This document shows positions 34,039 to 41,312 of a stretch of 64,000 nt of DNA, piece by piece. The position numbers were made by a program, and so were the translations under genes. The stretch's first letter is position 1; every line of letters begins with the position of its first letter. Location of the stretch: NCBI RefSeq assembly GCF_039822625.1, contig NZ_JBDLLG010000003.1, forward strand, positions 1 to 64,000. The letters run 5' to 3'. The notes beneath the pieces were generated by a model. It did no database searches and was not told the origin of the DNA. It worked only from the letters and a program-made list of their open reading frames with translations. The DNA is from Marinimicrobium locisalis (lineage in GTDB: Bacteria > Pseudomonadota > Gammaproteobacteria > Pseudomonadales > Cellvibrionaceae).

Positions 34039-34653
34039 TTACGCAGTAACCTCATCAACCGCCAACATTTCCTTCAAACGATTTTTTGCCTGGGTAATTA
34101 TGCTCTCTTTATTCGCTCCCTGGTCCAACGCCAAGCCTTCGGCGCGCACAAAATGGACATCCTGTATTCCTATAAACCCCATTATTTTCTCGATATAGGG
34201 ACCGACTAAGTCTTCTCCAGTCGCATGATACACGCCACCCGAAGCATTTATAACATACACCGTCTTATCGTCCAGAAGGCCAACCGGGCCAGTTTCCGTG
34301 TACTTGAAGGTTACCCCCGCTCTAGCGATAAAATCAAGGTAGCTCTTAAGCTGAGAGGGTATAAAAAAGTTATAGGTTGGCACACCTAGAATGATGGTGT
34401 CGGCAGCTTTCACCTCGTCGATTAGCTCATTGGAGGTCTCAACCAGGGCCTTTCCTTCAGCATCAAGGGCCTCAGAAGTGTTCGAGAACGCGGCAAGCGT
34501 TTCGCCAGTCAAATGCGGTAACCCGCCCGTTTCCCTGATGGTAATTTTTGCGCCTCGGTGCTGGCTCAGCAAGTCTGCAGCATAGTCGCTTAACGATTTA
34601 CTGACGGAGTGCTCTCCTAGAATACTGCTATTGATTTGTAGAACGTTTTTCAT
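34039..34653 (-). CDS. azoR: FMN-dependent NADH:quinone reductase / azoreductase
   Basis: 204 residues, start with AGGAG eight bases upstream. Flavodoxin-like AzoR: QINSSILGEHSVSKSLSDYA (FMN phosphate loop), PTYNFFIPSQLKSYLDFIAR and NASGGVYHATGEDLVGPYIE. AzoR enzymes reduce quinones by two electrons and protect cells from quinone stress. Inside a cluster predicted to make an aminoquinone or aminohydroquinone, it may be a protective or redox-tuning enzyme. That role is inferred. Confidence 0.92.
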   Translation of the reverse strand: MKNVLQINSSILGEHSVSKSLSDYAADLLSQHRGAKITIRETGGLPHLTGETLAAFSNTSEALDAEGKALVETSNELIDEVKAADTIILGVPTYNFFIPSQLKSYLDFIARAGVTFKYTETGPVGLLDDKTVYVINASGGVYHATGEDLVGPYIEKIMGFIGIQDVHFVRAEGLALDQGANKESIITQAKNRLKEMLAVDEVTA

Positions 34654-35191
34654 CGAATTCTCCTAAAAGTTTGCTGCTGATCCCAGCGTCGGTACTTCTG
34701 TCACATAAAGGCTTGAACTAACTGGCTAGCACATGACCGCATGCCTCAGGAGCCCCTAGTCGCACTTTCTTTCAGCTATGATCGACTGTCCAACTAGCGC
34801 AGGCTCACCGCTTTACATTGCCAAATGCACTCATGCCCCCGGCGTGCCTTCTCAGTCGTTTAATCTACCTTTCTCCCAATAATCTTCAACTGTGGCATCC
34901 CACAGGTTCCAATTTACGAATTCATGGATACGCGCGTGCCAGGATTCGGCGATCGTCTCCCCCAGGGCACTTAAAGCCCTATCAGAGCGGCGGGGGCTTG
35001 CGGCTGAAACTTATGGGCACGACCTGCTGAAACGGTCTCGGTCATGGGTAGACGCAAAGGCATGCTCAGGTCCCAACGGAACCAACCCATGGACTTGCAC
35101 CGCCAAGACGGCTGCGAAGCGGGCTGACGATCCAACGCCCCTTTTCTAAGTGGCCCATGCTGCTCGATTCTGTCGTCTACCGATTTAACGA
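34654..35191. other. 540-bp intergenic region, no accepted gene
   Basis: Lies between azoR and the EntA-like gene. Open frames on the plus strand (around 34818-35149) have no ribosome-binding site, unusual composition and no family resemblance, so they were not called. It may be eroded coding DNA. No clear repeat ends were found. Confidence 0.45.
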
Positions 35192-36013
35192 TCAAACGCC
35201 AAGTGTCGCCCCGCCATCGACGGTCAAGGTTTCCATTGTGATGTGGCGAGCCTGATCCGATAACAAAAACATGACTGCATCGGCCACGTAGGACGGCCGG
35301 GCCACACGCCCCAAGGGGATTCCCACCCGGTAACGTTCCTGTGAGCCCTGTATGGACGATGTTGTGTTGCCGGCGCCAGTTAACGAGCTCAGCATGGGGG
35401 TTTCGGTTGAGCCCGGAGAAACGATATTGCACCGTATGCCGTGCTTAGCCAGCTCCAAACCCAAACATTTGGTCAACGCAATAACAGCAGCCTTTGAAGC
35501 CGCATAGGCGCCCATCTCCAGGCGCGCCGTTGACGCGGCGTTAGACGCCACGGTAACCAGTGCGCCTTTCCCTCCACGCGCCAACATACGACGACTAACG
35601 GCACGCGATACCCAGAAAACGCCCGAGGTGTTGACGCGCATAGTGGTTTCCCAGTCGTCGTCGGCCATATCGGTGATTTGGCCTGTACGGAGGATTCCCG
35701 CAGCGTTGACCAAGTAATAGATAGGGCCAAGCGCATGCTCAACATCGTTCACGAAGTTTTCCACACCCTGGCTGGAACCGATGTCAACGATAAATGCGTA
35801 AACGCTTAAACCCTGATCACGTAGCTCATTGATCATCGTCTGTAGCGCTTCTGAATTTCGGTCCACGGCCGCGACGATGTGGCCAGCCTCCGCCAACTGC
35901 CGGACAATGGATGCACCAATACCACCCGCCGCTCCCGTTACGACAGCGACTTTACCGGTGGATAGGTTGTTTGGCTCTGCGTGAGAGGAATCGAGCGTCC
36001 GCGATCTGGCCAT
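35192..36013 (-). CDS. SDR dehydrogenase, EntA/DhbA-like (likely DHHA dehydrogenase)
   Basis: 273 residues. Short-chain dehydrogenase: NAD motif VVTGAAGGIGASIVRQLAEA, NAAGILRTGQ, catalytic Ser in TVASNAASTARLEMGAYAAS with the YxxxK pair (YAASK), then CNIVSPGSTETPML and the C-terminus LTVDGGATLGV. The region SPGSTETPML ... GIPLGRVARPSYVADAVMFL strongly resembles EntA, 2,3-dihydro-2,3-dihydroxybenzoate dehydrogenase. With PhzE and PhzD present, the expected reaction is DHHA to 3-hydroxyanthranilate, as in other 3-HAA modules of natural-product clusters. Substrate inferred from context. Confidence 0.85.
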   Translation of the reverse strand: MARSRTLDSSHAEPNNLSTGKVAVVTGAAGGIGASIVRQLAEAGHIVAAVDRNSEALQTMINELRDQGLSVYAFIVDIGSSQGVENFVNDVEHALGPIYYLVNAAGILRTGQITDMADDDWETTMRVNTSGVFWVSRAVSRRMLARGGKGALVTVASNAASTARLEMGAYAASKAAVIALTKCLGLELAKHGIRCNIVSPGSTETPMLSSLTGAGNTTSSIQGSQERYRVGIPLGRVARPSYVADAVMFLLSDQARHITMETLTVDGGATLGV

Positions 36014-36020
36014 GTTGATT

Positions 36021-36048
36021 ACCTCAAGGTTTTTGGATTAGTTGAGGT
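36021..36048 (-). promoter_or_regulatory. Inverted repeat before the EntA-like gene
   Basis: ACCTCAA (36021-36027) and TTGAGGT (36042-36048) with a 14-base spacer, ending eight bases from the start codon. The near arm overlaps the GAGGT ribosome-binding site, so it may be an operator or a translational hairpin. Confidence 0.4.
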
Positions 36049-36300
36049 TATTTAAGAGGGTTTTTGGCCAAGTAAAAAGCTCAAAAAATCTAACGTTTTG
36101 TTCGAGAGAGTCGAAACATGTGCTTCGGTTGGCTGGAAGGCAAAGGTGGGGTGGCGGCCGCGGCGATGTAAACGGCAGTCCTGGGCCGGTGGGCGACAAA
36201 GAGGAAGGGGCGCACTCGTGACAGGAAGCAGCCTAGCGTACCTCCAACATCAAGTCCCCATCCGGCACGACGTGTTGGATTTGACGCCGTTACGTTGGGC
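36049..36300. other. Intergenic edge of the cluster
   Basis: Nothing recognised. Composition shifts back to higher G+C here, marking the end of the inserted block before the algP terminator. Confidence 0.45.
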
Positions 36301-36334
36301 GCAAAAGCGGGAGGCGAGAGCCTCCCGCTTTTGC
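36301..36334. terminator. Perfect hairpin terminator of the AlgP-like gene
   Basis: GCAAAAGCGGGAGGC-GAGA-GCCTCCCGCTTTTGC: 15-base perfect stem, works in both directions because the arms carry A and T runs. Confidence 0.9.
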
Positions 36335-36352
36335 TATCAGCCCTGGGGCCGC

Positions 36353-37414
36353 TTAGAACTTGTCATCACTATTGAAGAAGTCCCGGCCAAATAGGCTACC
36401 GGAGGATGGCCGATCCGATACCGGTTCGGCCTTGGGCTTGTCCTTATCTTCGGGCTCTACCAAGTGAGTACCTTGGTGCCCGGGTGCCGGCGGAACCGGA
36501 CGCTCCGGAGCTACCGGCGGCGCTTCGGGGTTGCGATCAACTCCCGCGTCGCTTTCGCTCGCGGACCCCGGGGCAGGCGTGGCCGGCTCGGAGGGTTTGG
36601 GTGCGGCCTTGGGAGCCGGCTCTTCCGTGGGAGTGGGCTTCTTGCTCTGAGCCGCCGCGTCGGCGGAAGGGGTGCCGCTAGCCCGCTTGCTGGCCGGTGC
36701 CTTCTTGGCGGGCGTTCTTTTGGCGGCGGTTTTCTTCTTGGCCGTAGCCTTACTCGCAGCCTTCTTCGCCGACGCTTTCTTGGCCGTGGTTTTCTTAGCA
36801 CCAGCTTTTTTCGCTGCGGCCTTTGTGGTCGCGGCTTTTTTCGCGGTTGTCTTCTTAGCCGTGGCCTTTTTTGCGGTGGCTTTTTTCGCTGTGGCCTTCT
36901 TCGCCGTAGTCTTCTTGGCAGCCGCTTTCTTCGAGGCGGTCTTCTTACTTGCCCCGGTGCTCTTGGTGGATGCCTTTTTACGGGTGGCCCGCTTACTGGC
37001 GGCCTTCTTCTTTAGCTTTTTCTCAATTGCCTTGGTGGTCTTCTTGATTTCGCGAGCCAACTGATCTGCTTGCTTCTTGTCGGCCTTAGCGGCGGCGTGT
37101 ACCTCCTTGGCTTCGTTTAGCGTCGTCTGAGCACTATCAACTATTTTTTGCTGAGCGGCGACCGCTTCAGTGGCCTTACTCAGACGCTGGCGGGAAGCGG
37201 CGGTTTTGGATTTCACTTTGCCCGCGGCGACCTTCTTGTTTCTAAGCGTTTTCAGCTTACGCTTGGCCGTGTCCAAGGCTTTTTTTGCCTTGGCGACATC
37301 TTTCTCGGCCTGGGTGAGTTTCTTGGCGCGAGCCTGGTCCAGCTGCCCCTGGACTTTTTCGACCTGCTTCTCTAGGTCGGTCACGCTGACGGTAGCTTTT
37401 TTCTTGGCGGCCAT
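36353..37414 (-). CDS. algP: AlgP-like histone H1-type lysine-rich protein
   Basis: 353 residues in three parts: a coiled coil (about 1-130; VTDLEKQVEKVQGQLDQARA), a lysine/alanine-rich repeat zone (about 130-245) made of KKxxAKK units such as KKATAKKATAKKATAKKTT, and a proline-rich acidic tail. This is the AlgP/AlgR3 layout; repeats bind DNA like eukaryotic histone H1 tails. Position upstream of FKBP, Rsd/AlgQ and DsbB matches the Pseudomonas algP locus. Repeat number is expected to vary between strains. Confidence 0.88.
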   Translation of the reverse strand: MAAKKKATVSVTDLEKQVEKVQGQLDQARAKKLTQAEKDVAKAKKALDTAKRKLKTLRNKKVAAGKVKSKTAASRQRLSKATEAVAAQQKIVDSAQTTLNEAKEVHAAAKADKKQADQLAREIKKTTKAIEKKLKKKAASKRATRKKASTKSTGASKKTASKKAAAKKTTAKKATAKKATAKKATAKKTTAKKAATTKAAAKKAGAKKTTAKKASAKKAASKATAKKKTAAKRTPAKKAPASKRASGTPSADAAAQSKKPTPTEEPAPKAAPKPSEPATPAPGSASESDAGVDRNPEAPPVAPERPVPPAPGHQGTHLVEPEDKDKPKAEPVSDRPSSGSLFGRDFFNSDDKF

Positions 37415-37722
37415 AGTGAGATTCCTGTGCAGTTGGAGAGTGAACGATTACCAGCGGAAACACCTGAGGTTATTGTAGTATCGTCTGGCAAAAATGTGTA
37501 TGGCAGCACAGTAATTTACGCGCGTTTGGCAAAAAATTCGAGGGTTTGACGCCGTTTGCGGAACCTTAAGCCGCATTTGTGGACCAACTGGGTCCCAAAC
37601 GGGGGATTCCCACCGCAAAAAGGGCCCATTTCGCCGCTCACTTGGGTTACCATGGAGCGCCTGAAATAGAAGGCCTGCGACTTGGGCAGACTGATAAACC
37701 ACTATAAAAGAAGGTGCAACGC
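37415..37722. other. Divergent promoter region algP / FKBP
   Basis: About 308 bases without a gene. Should carry the promoters of both divergent genes. No operator recognised. Confidence 0.45.
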
Positions 37723-38481
37723 ATGAAACGCAATGTACGAATACTCGCTGGACTACTCGGCGCTACCGCCCTTATGGTCGGCTGCAGCCAGTCCGAGCCA
37801 GAACAGGAATCCGTTAAGCTGGAAACCCTGGAAGAGAAGGTCAACTACGTTTTCGGCACCAATTTGGCCGAAAACCTCGAGCAAGGTGGCGTGACCATCA
37901 AGCCGGAAGCCTTTGCCCAGGCGCTGCGCGACAAGCGTGACGGGAATGAGCCGAAGCTGAGCGAAGAAGAAATGCGCGAGGTGATGCAGCAGTTCCAAGA
38001 GCAGGAAATGGCGCGCCGCGAGAAGGAGCAGGAAGCCGAAGCTGAAGCGAACGAGAAGGAAGCCGAGGCATTCTTTGCAGAGAACGCGGAGAAAGAAGGC
38101 GTCCAGGAAACCGAAAGCGGCCTGCAGTACAAGGTGCTTGAAGAGGGCGAAGGCGCTAAGCCCAGCGCGGATGACACGGTGACCGTGCACTACCGCGGAC
38201 GCCTGCTCGACGGCACTGAATTTGATAGCTCCTACGACCGCGACCAGCCCGCCACTTTCGCTCTGAACAGCGTTATTTCCGGCTGGACCGAGGGGCTTCA
38301 GTTGATGCCGGTAGGCTCTAAGTACGAACTGTACGTTCCCGCCGACCTGGCCTATGGCCCCGGTGGTAATGGCCCAATTCCGCCCAATTCCGCTCTGATT
38401 TTTGAAGTCGAGCTGCTGGAGATTGAAGAGGGCGACACCTCGGGTGACCAGGCGCCCCAGTCGGATAGCGACGACGAATAA
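37723..38481 (+). CDS. FKBP-type peptidyl-prolyl cis-trans isomerase lipoprotein
   Basis: 252 residues from ATG 37723 (GAAGG upstream); a GTG three codons earlier is less likely. Lipoprotein signal ends in LMVGC. The N-terminal dimerisation domain (about 30-130) is a charged helical region rich in Glu/Lys. The C-terminal FKBP domain (about 135-240) has VTVHYRGRLLDGTEFDSSYD, GWTEGLQLMPVGSKYELYVP and YGPGGNGPIPPNSALIFEVE. It follows the FkpA/FklB plan and assists folding in the periplasm. A strong terminator follows. Confidence 0.95.
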   Translation: MKRNVRILAGLLGATALMVGCSQSEPEQESVKLETLEEKVNYVFGTNLAENLEQGGVTIKPEAFAQALRDKRDGNEPKLSEEEMREVMQQFQEQEMARREKEQEAEAEANEKEAEAFFAENAEKEGVQETESGLQYKVLEEGEGAKPSADDTVTVHYRGRLLDGTEFDSSYDRDQPATFALNSVISGWTEGLQLMPVGSKYELYVPADLAYGPGGNGPIPPNSALIFEVELLEIEEGDTSGDQAPQSDSDDE

Positions 38482-38500
38482 ACGTCTTGCTAACCGAAAC

Positions 38501-38534
38501 AAAAAAAAGCCGCTCATCGGAGCGGCTTTTTTTT
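38501..38534. terminator. Rho-independent terminator
   Basis: AAAAAAAAGCCGCTC-ATC-GGAGCGGCTTTTTTTT; strong in both directions, between the convergent FKBP and WD40 genes. Confidence 0.93.
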
Positions 38535-38558
38535 GGCTAGTGATCTGATCCGTTTTCC

Positions 38559-39575
38559 TCAATATGTGAGCTCGTGCACAAATCCGTCGGAGCTGAGTGC
38601 GCGATAGAGGTCCGGGTTATCGGTAAACGCCAAGTCCACCACGGACACCGACACCGGATGGAACGCCTTGCGCTTGGGCAATCGCCAACTGAAGGCCAAC
38701 CGACGTTCCTCCAGGTCCCACAAATCAATCCGCCCGGTAGGCTGCCCTGTTAAGAGCCAGGTGCCCTCATCGCTGAAGCGGGCACTGGTGATCTGCGCTC
38801 CCCGACGAACATGCTCCTCATCGAGAGGCAGTTCCCACACCATGTCGCCGTTGGGCTGCCAGAGCTTCGCACGCTCGTACCGGCCCGAGGAAAGCAGAAG
38901 GTCGCCACCGGGCGCCATGGCAACCAGTTCGATGGGGGATTCATGCTGCTGATGCGCGAGAGGCTCACCGGTGCGAGCATTCCACAGCGTGGCGGTACCC
39001 GCATCCGACCCGGTCAGCGCCCGCTCCCCGTCCTCACTCAAGGCGACGGCGCCCACTCGGTCACTGTGGGCCAGGTTGCGCACAATGCCGCCGCGCCGCA
39101 CGTTGTACAGCGACGCTCGGTGATCGGCCAATCCGAGCAGTGCCCGTTCACCTGCGGGGCCCAACTGGCTGGCGAGAATCTCCGCCGGGCTGCTCCAATA
39201 CTGCTGCGCTTGACCGGTCTCACGGCTCCACAATACGAGGGTACGTTCATCGGTGGTGAGCGCATAGTCATTCTGCGGGGAGAAGCTGGCGGTGGTTAGC
39301 AGCGTATAAGTGTCCGCCTTATGGTTCCAGCCGTAAAGGCGCTCTCGAGAGTCGAGCCGCCAGAGGCTTCCCCCCTGGTAACCGGAGCCGACGACGGCCC
39401 ACTCGCCATCCCAGGAGAGGGCACCGGTCTGGACGCTTCTGGCCGCCACCTCAAGACTGGCACTGGGCTCTGCGCCTCGATCACACCCGGAAAGGGCCCC
39501 CAGCGTAAACACCAAAGCCGCAAGGCTCGGGGGAAGCCGAAGTGCTCTGGGGACAAGAGTATATGAATGACCCAT
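38559..39575 (-). CDS. WD40-repeat lipoprotein
   Basis: 338 residues. Lipobox LGALSGC (Cys31) after a long signal. The mature part has about six to seven WD40-type blades, for example DRVGAVALSEDGERALTGSD, GTATLWNARTGEPLAHQ and ITSARFSDEGTWLLTGQPTG followed by RIDLWDLEERRL. A propeller scaffold in the periplasm; partner unknown. It lies between FKBP and rsd in the conserved algP neighbourhood. Confidence 0.85.
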   Translation of the reverse strand: MGHSYTLVPRALRLPPSLAALVFTLGALSGCDRGAEPSASLEVAARSVQTGALSWDGEWAVVGSGYQGGSLWRLDSRERLYGWNHKADTYTLLTTASFSPQNDYALTTDERTLVLWSRETGQAQQYWSSPAEILASQLGPAGERALLGLADHRASLYNVRRGGIVRNLAHSDRVGAVALSEDGERALTGSDAGTATLWNARTGEPLAHQQHESPIELVAMAPGGDLLLSSGRYERAKLWQPNGDMVWELPLDEEHVRRGAQITSARFSDEGTWLLTGQPTGRIDLWDLEERRLAFSWRLPKRKAFHPVSVSVVDLAFTDNPDLYRALSSDGFVHELTY

Positions 39576-39623
39576 GAAGGCTGTGCCTCACTCACGCAAA
39601 GCGGCGATCGGGTCGCCGCGCTA

Positions 39624-40091
39624 TCAGGCCACCAGGTCCTTGTGTGCGGTATGGAGCACCGCAATCATCCGGTCCTCGGCGGTAAAGCGGGTTTCCAGGG
39701 TTTCCCCCAGGAAGGACAAGTCCCGGTCCAACGTTTCCAGGTCGTCGGTTTCCAGGTACTTATCATTGAAATCGAGCACTTCCTGAGTGGTCTGATCGAC
39801 AATTGCGAACAACTTGCTGGCTTCCTTGAGCGCCTCTTCATCCTCGAACTCACGACCTTCCTTAATCAGTTGGTCATACACTTCAAAATGGCCGGCAGAG
39901 ACGTAATCCACCAGAATTTCACACAAATGCCGTAGCTTGCCACCGCGGACTTCCTCGTCGGCCTTCGGTGCCTTAAGCGCACTAAGCTCGCAAAAACTCA
40001 CCAGCATTTTGCGTCGTTCTTCAAGCCAGCGGTCGATAATGGTGCTGACGCCGCCCCAGCGCTCTTTTGCATCTTTACAGTTATCTAACAT
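39624..40091 (-). CDS. rsd: Regulator of sigma D (Rsd/AlgQ family)
   Basis: 155 residues, all helical. Family motifs: MLDNCKDAKERWGGVSTIID, RWLEERRKMLVSFCELSALK, GKLRHLCEILVDYVSAGHFE. Rsd/AlgQ binds the housekeeping sigma factor and shifts polymerase toward alternative factors. In Pseudomonas AlgQ lies next to FKBP and DsbB genes, as here. Confidence 0.93.
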   Translation of the reverse strand: MLDNCKDAKERWGGVSTIIDRWLEERRKMLVSFCELSALKAPKADEEVRGGKLRHLCEILVDYVSAGHFEVYDQLIKEGREFEDEEALKEASKLFAIVDQTTQEVLDFNDKYLETDDLETLDRDLSFLGETLETRFTAEDRMIAVLHTAHKDLVA

Positions 40092-40132
40092 ACCAAGTCC
40101 TTACAACACAGAAAATTAATCACTCAGCACCA

Positions 40133-40621
40133 TTAGCGCCGACGCAGCACTTGCCAGAGGTTCAGCAGTGCCAACCCAATAAAACCGATCAGTGTCCAGC
40201 CCGGGATGCTGATGCCGAACAACTCCCAGGCCACTTCCGCGCAGTTGCCGTCTCCGGTCAACATTACCCGCAAGGCATCCATCAGAGGAAAGGTATCGAG
40301 CATGTATTCTACCCCGGGGCCACAGGCGGGAACCTCATCCGCGGGAAGGCTTTGCAACCACAGCTGGCGACTGGAAACCGCAGCACCGGCCACGGCGGAT
40401 AACAGCCCCAGGGTACCGTAAACGGCTCGGCCAAACCGCCCGGGGTGGTGTAAAAATGCCAGCAGCGCCCAAAAACCGACAAGAATCACGAAAATACGCT
40501 GACTAACGCACAGCGGACAGGGTTCCAAACCTATAGCGTGCTCCATATACAGCGCCACAGCCATCATGACCAAGACGGCAAGCACAATCAAAAGGTTGGT
40601 GAAACGAACGGTCAATGGCAT
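40133..40621 (-). CDS. dsbB: Disulfide bond formation protein B
   Basis: 162 residues with four transmembrane segments. Reoxidises DsbA and passes electrons to quinones. Both cysteine pairs are present: the CPLC motif in GLEPCPLCVSQRI and the second pair in VPACGPGVEYML and GDGNCAEVAWELF. Position after rsd matches the Pseudomonas arrangement. Confidence 0.95.
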   Translation of the reverse strand: MPLTVRFTNLLIVLAVLVMMAVALYMEHAIGLEPCPLCVSQRIFVILVGFWALLAFLHHPGRFGRAVYGTLGLLSAVAGAAVSSRQLWLQSLPADEVPACGPGVEYMLDTFPLMDALRVMLTGDGNCAEVAWELFGISIPGWTLIGFIGLALLNLWQVLRRR

Positions 40622-40700
40622 AGTCTGCTCTCTTATGGCTGTTAGACTACAATGGTACGCAAAAACGCACCGGCTGCGCTACCGCCTAGTGCACACGGCT

Positions 40701-40811
40701 GGAGCGATTCACGGCGTGCTTGGAGCGGTCAACGGCCCGTCTGTAGCGATTAACGGCGCGCCAGTAGCGATTAATGACCGGTAGCGATTAACGGCCAGAG
40801 CGATTAACGGA
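40701..40811 (+). repeat. Tandem repeats with core AGCGATTAACGG
   Basis: Six imperfect head-to-tail copies of GTAGCGATTAACGGCGCGCC-like units, starting at about 40701, 40722, 40743, 40764, 40780 and 40798. The first three are spaced by 21 bases, the later ones by about 17. The array ends nine bases before the FliL-like start codon. Could be an operator array or replication slippage. Confidence 0.8.
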
Positions 40812-40819
40812 TAGCCCCT

Positions 40820-41272
40820 ATGTTAAAAATCCAGTATTTCACGCGTAGCTATGCCTTTACCCGCTTTGGCTGGCCCGCCCTCGCGCTCGCTTTCCTCACC
40901 CTCGGTTTGGCCTTCAGTGCGATGGCCCAGGAAGAAGAGGGAGCGGAAGGTCAGATTTACGTCCCCCTCAGCCAGCCGCTGGTGGTGAACTACGGCGGCC
41001 CCGGTCGGCTGAAGTACCTCCGGGCCGAAATCTCCGTTCGGGTGGAAGACGGCTCCGATGCGGCGATTATCCGCCACCACATGCCGCTGATCCGCCACAA
41101 AATGGTCATGCTGTTCAGCCGCCAAGGCGAGGAAACGGTGAATACCCAAGCGGGGCGCGAACAGCTTCGGCAAATGGCGCTTAGTGAAACCAATGAAGCC
41201 CTGGCTCAGGAAGAGGGGCGCGAGGGCATCGTCACCGATTTGGTGTTTCGCAACTTTGTTGTCCAGCGCTAG
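40820..41272 (+). CDS. FliL-like secreted protein
   Basis: 150 residues. The C-terminal two thirds match FliL: YVPLSQPLVVNYGGPGRLKY, LRAEISVRVEDGSDAAIIRH, HHMPLIRHKMVMLFSRQGEE and TNEALAQEEG ... VFRNFVVQR. In true FliL a single N-terminal helix anchors the protein at the flagellar stator; here the N-terminus ends in AFSAMAQEEE and looks like a cleavable signal. No flagellar genes are nearby. It is an orphan FliL-domain protein, found in this position in some gammaproteobacteria. Confidence 0.8.
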   Translation: MLKIQYFTRSYAFTRFGWPALALAFLTLGLAFSAMAQEEEGAEGQIYVPLSQPLVVNYGGPGRLKYLRAEISVRVEDGSDAAIIRHHMPLIRHKMVMLFSRQGEETVNTQAGREQLRQMALSETNEALAQEEGREGIVTDLVFRNFVVQR

Positions 41273-41312
41273 GCAGTGTTGTCCAGCGCTAGACAACATG
41301 GCTCAGCGCTAG
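41257..41312. repeat. Short repeats carrying the stop codons of fliL-like and gshA
   Basis: TGTTGTCCAGCGCTAG at 41257-41272 and 41277-41292, and a shorter CAGCGCTAG at 41304-41312. Copy 1 ends with the FliL-like stop (TAG); copy 3 contains the gshA stop on the other strand. Confidence 0.75.

Noticed and set aside
34818..35149. Two plus-strand frames between azoR and the EntA-like gene
   Set aside because: No ribosome-binding site, no recognisable domain, mutually overlapping.
20357..36013. A standard phenazine biosynthesis cluster
   Set aside because: PhzE, PhzD, DAHP synthase, PhzH-like and LuxI/LuxR genes are present, but phzF, phzG and phzA/B, needed to build the ring system, are absent and an EntA-like dehydrogenase diverts DHHA.
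36406..37064. Long plus-strand frames opposite algP
   Set aside because: They are the antisense of the lysine/alanine repeats and give low-complexity Phe/Leu/Ala or Arg/Gly translations.
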